From an uncultured Clostridia bacterium (GTDB lineage: Bacteria; Bacillota; Clostridia; Christensenellales; Aristaeellaceae), in contig CAMJXZ010000157.1 of NCBI GenBank assembly GCA_946409855.1, positions 1 to 7,390 on the forward strand: a stretch of DNA of 7,390 nt. Reading direction: 5' to 3'. How positions within the stretch are numbered: the first letter of the stretch is position 1; each line of letters opens with the position of its first letter. The notes under the pieces were generated by a model, which did no database searches, was not told the DNA's origin, and saw only the letters and a list, made by a program, of their open reading frames with translations. Positions 6,400-7,390 of this stretch are shown here, piece after piece. The position numbers were made by a program, and so were the translations under genes.

Positions 6400-6429
6400 G
6401 CCGGGAAGCGCTTCTTTTCCGGCATTTTT
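6400..6429 (+). terminator. Second, weaker terminator-like hairpin
   Basis: GCCGGGAAG (6400-6408) can pair with TTTTCCGGC (6415-6423) as a 9-bp stem with two G-U pairs and a 6-nt loop, followed by ATTTTT. It stands about 47 nt after the strong terminator and could act as a back-up. Confidence 0.45.
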
Positions 6430-6496
6430 CCGGTATAGCGCCCCATAAAATATCGCGTTCAGGCAGGGCTGTCAAAATATTACAAACAGCCCATAA

Positions 6497-6520
6497 AATT
6501 GTTAATAATTTGTAAAACAT
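6497..6520 (+). promoter_or_regulatory. AT-rich element shared by both SH3-gene promoters, copy 2
   Basis: Reads AATTGTTA, ATAATTT, GTAA, AACAT in succession, matching 5091-5112 with small gaps. ATTGTTAATAAT at its left end is an imperfect palindrome. It ends 47 nt before the TG of the extended -10 box of the second SH3 gene. A further TGTAA lies at 6532-6536, 21 bp after the TGTAA at 6511-6515. Confidence 0.5.
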
Positions 6521-6566
6521 GTTCAGCGAATTGTAAATTCTCATCTGTTTAAAAATGAATAGATTG

Positions 6567-6575
6567 TGCTATAAT
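6567..6575 (+). promoter_or_regulatory. Extended -10 promoter of the second SH3-repeat gene
   Basis: TG-C-TATAAT is a perfect extended -10, followed by ATTTTAAA. No good -35 is found 17-18 bp upstream, which is common for extended -10 promoters and also fits a promoter that needs an activator. Transcription would start near 6582, about 170 nt before the ATG. Confidence 0.68.
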
Positions 6576-6596
6576 ATTTTAAACTTCACAGTTTGT

Positions 6597-6708
6597 CCTG
6601 CATATGCAGGGTATTCCGGTTCACCCTTTCCGTCTGCGCGGCCTGGTTTTTTGAACCGCCGGGAGAGGGCAGACCTTGTCCTGTATCTGCTGTGTGACGC
6701 CCTGCGTG
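6597..6708 (+). promoter_or_regulatory. Possible structured 5' leader of the second SH3-repeat gene
   Basis: A closing stem can be drawn between 6603-6612 and 6699-6708 (core GCAGGG at 6606-6611 with CCCTGC at 6700-6705, extended by mainly G-U pairs). It encloses CGGTTCA (6617-6623) with TGAACCG (6652-6658) and GCAGA (6669-6673) with TCTGC (6686-6690). The left arm of the closing stem is also half of the perfect palindrome CCTGCATATGCAGG (6597-6610), so two exclusive folds exist. It matches no riboswitch class I recognise. Pairings of this length occur by chance in GC-rich sequence. Confidence 0.3.
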
Positions 6709-6752
6709 ATCGAGCTTCTGTCCCACATTCCATCTGAAACGGAGGTATCCCC

Positions 6753-7390
6753 ATGAAACGTTCGCTGCGCGCACTGGCCGTGCTCATGCTGCTGGCCATG
6801 ACCTTTGCCCTGCTTCCCGTATTGAACGCGGGCGCGGCAGTCGTCAAAGAAAAAGAATACGAATACTATGCTATCGATATCCGCAGCGATATCAATCTTC
6901 AGGCGGCCCGCATGACCGTCACGAAGAACAACACCAAAATGTATGACGCCAACGGCGAGGTCATTGCCACCCTGAAAAAGGGCGAAGTGGTTTATCATAT
7001 GTTTATGAAAGCGGATAATAAAACCCCCCATTTTGTGCACGGTGCGTTTTATTACGTTGTCAGGCATCAGAAGAGCCGCTTCGGACATCTTGGCGGATAT
7101 GTTCCGGTAGATGCGGTTCAGTTTGATTCGCTGGAAAAAATCATCAATGGTATATCCTCAAAAGAGAAGAAAGCTGTGTATGAATTGTTTGGTGCGACCG
7201 TTACCGGCGACTACGTCAATGTCCGTGCCGGCTACGCCGGAACGCCCGAGCACGAGGAAATCGTCAACTTCGGTCGCACGCTGCGCAAAGGTGATAAAGT
7301 ACTGGCCTATCAGATGAAGAACAACTGGTATAAAATCATCAAGCTGAAAGAGGACAAAGGAGGTTGTCTCCGAGGAGATTACTTCGGCTG
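6753..7390 (+). CDS. Secreted SH3-repeat protein, paralogue of the upstream gene (partial at 3' end)
   Basis: The frame stays open from the ATG at 6753 to the window end (212 codons and 2 bases), with GGAGGT at 6741-6746, 6 nt upstream. The product starts with a Sec signal peptide: MKR, a hydrophobic core at about 8-24, and a likely cleavage after Ala28 in AGA. It then aligns with the upstream protein nearly end to end: YYAIDIRSD against YYDLSIRTD, MTVT then TKMY, LGGYV, VTGDYVNVRAG against VTGDYVNMRAG, LRKGDKVLAYQMKNNWYKII against LRKGETVYAYQTKNNWYKVV. Two SH3-like units are visible, at about 52-122 and 148-212; a third is expected beyond the edge. Unit 1 has an insertion at about 87-97 containing two His, absent from the paralogue. 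The function is unknown; cell-wall binding is inferred from family behaviour only. Confidence 0.88.
   Translation, partial: MKRSLRALAVLMLLAMTFALLPVLNAGAAVVKEKEYEYYAIDIRSDINLQAARMTVTKNNTKMYDANGEVIATLKKGEVVYHMFMKADNKTPHFVHGAFYYVVRHQKSRFGHLGGYVPVDAVQFDSLEKIINGISSKEKKAVYELFGATVTGDYVNVRAGYAGTPEHEEIVNFGRTLRKGDKVLAYQMKNNWYKIIKLKEDKGGCLRGDYFG

Larger units (their letters stand above)
6210..6752. other. Intergenic region between the two SH3-repeat genes
   Basis: No convincing gene lies in these 543 bases. In order, they hold a strong terminator (6317-6353), a second terminator-like hairpin (6400-6429), an AT-rich promoter region (about 6470-6585) with copy 2 of the shared element, an extended -10 box, and a leader of about 170 nt rich in inverted repeats that ends in GGAGGT before the second SH3 gene. 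A 60-codon frame at 6555-6737 has no ribosome binding site and covers the promoter, so it is not called. Confidence 0.7.

Noticed and set aside
6555..6737. 60-codon frame in the leader of the second SH3 gene
   Set aside because: It has no ribosome binding site, begins upstream of the -10 box, and the region is better explained as promoter and leader.
7356..7364. AAAGGAGGT, an ideal ribosome binding site, inside the second SH3 gene
   Set aside because: No ATG or GTG follows before the window ends, and the surrounding frame continues to resemble the paralogue, so it is probably just Lys-Gly-Gly codons.

Overview
The window looks like a chromosomal segment of a Gram-positive, Clostridia-like member of the Bacillota. 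The grounds are a moderately GC-rich coding sequence set against sharply AT-rich promoter regions, strong GGAGG-type ribosome binding sites, near-consensus sigma-A promoters, a type III pantothenate kinase, a NadD-YqeK pair, and secreted SH3-repeat proteins with Sec signal peptides. A gut or rumen Clostridia lineage fits, but the genus cannot be read from the sequence. I see no mobile element, CRISPR array, tRNA or rRNA.

Left part (1-4908, all minus strand): reading in the direction of transcription, a promoter at about 4908-4880 drives a NadD-YqeK fusion (NAD synthesis plus a predicted Ap4A hydrolase). It is followed at 10 nt by rfbD and then at 2 nt by rfbC, the last two steps of dTDP-L-rhamnose synthesis. 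A near-consensus promoter directly after rfbC starts a second unit: coaX (first step of CoA synthesis), ddl (D-Ala-D-Ala for peptidoglycan), and the first codons of another gene running off the left edge. No terminator separates the two units, so read-through is likely. The common theme is nucleotide cofactors and cell-envelope precursors.

Right part (5061-7390, plus strand): two tandem paralogous genes encode secreted SH3-like repeat proteins; the second is cut by the window end. Each has its own AT-rich promoter region, a long leader of roughly 155-170 nt and a strong ribosome binding site, and a strong terminator lies between them. The two promoter regions share a related AT-rich element (about 5091-5112 and 6497-6520), placed 47-49 nt upstream of an extended -10 box in both. 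This suggests common regulation. The upstream gene also has an 11-bp tandem repeat beside its element, and the leader of the second gene can be drawn as a three-stem junction.

The strongest items for a second look are the shared regulatory element and leaders of the SH3 pair, the NadD-YqeK fusion with an altered C-terminal NadD motif, and the linkage of that fusion to rfbDC where rsfS would often be found. Most of the window is otherwise ordinary housekeeping sequence.
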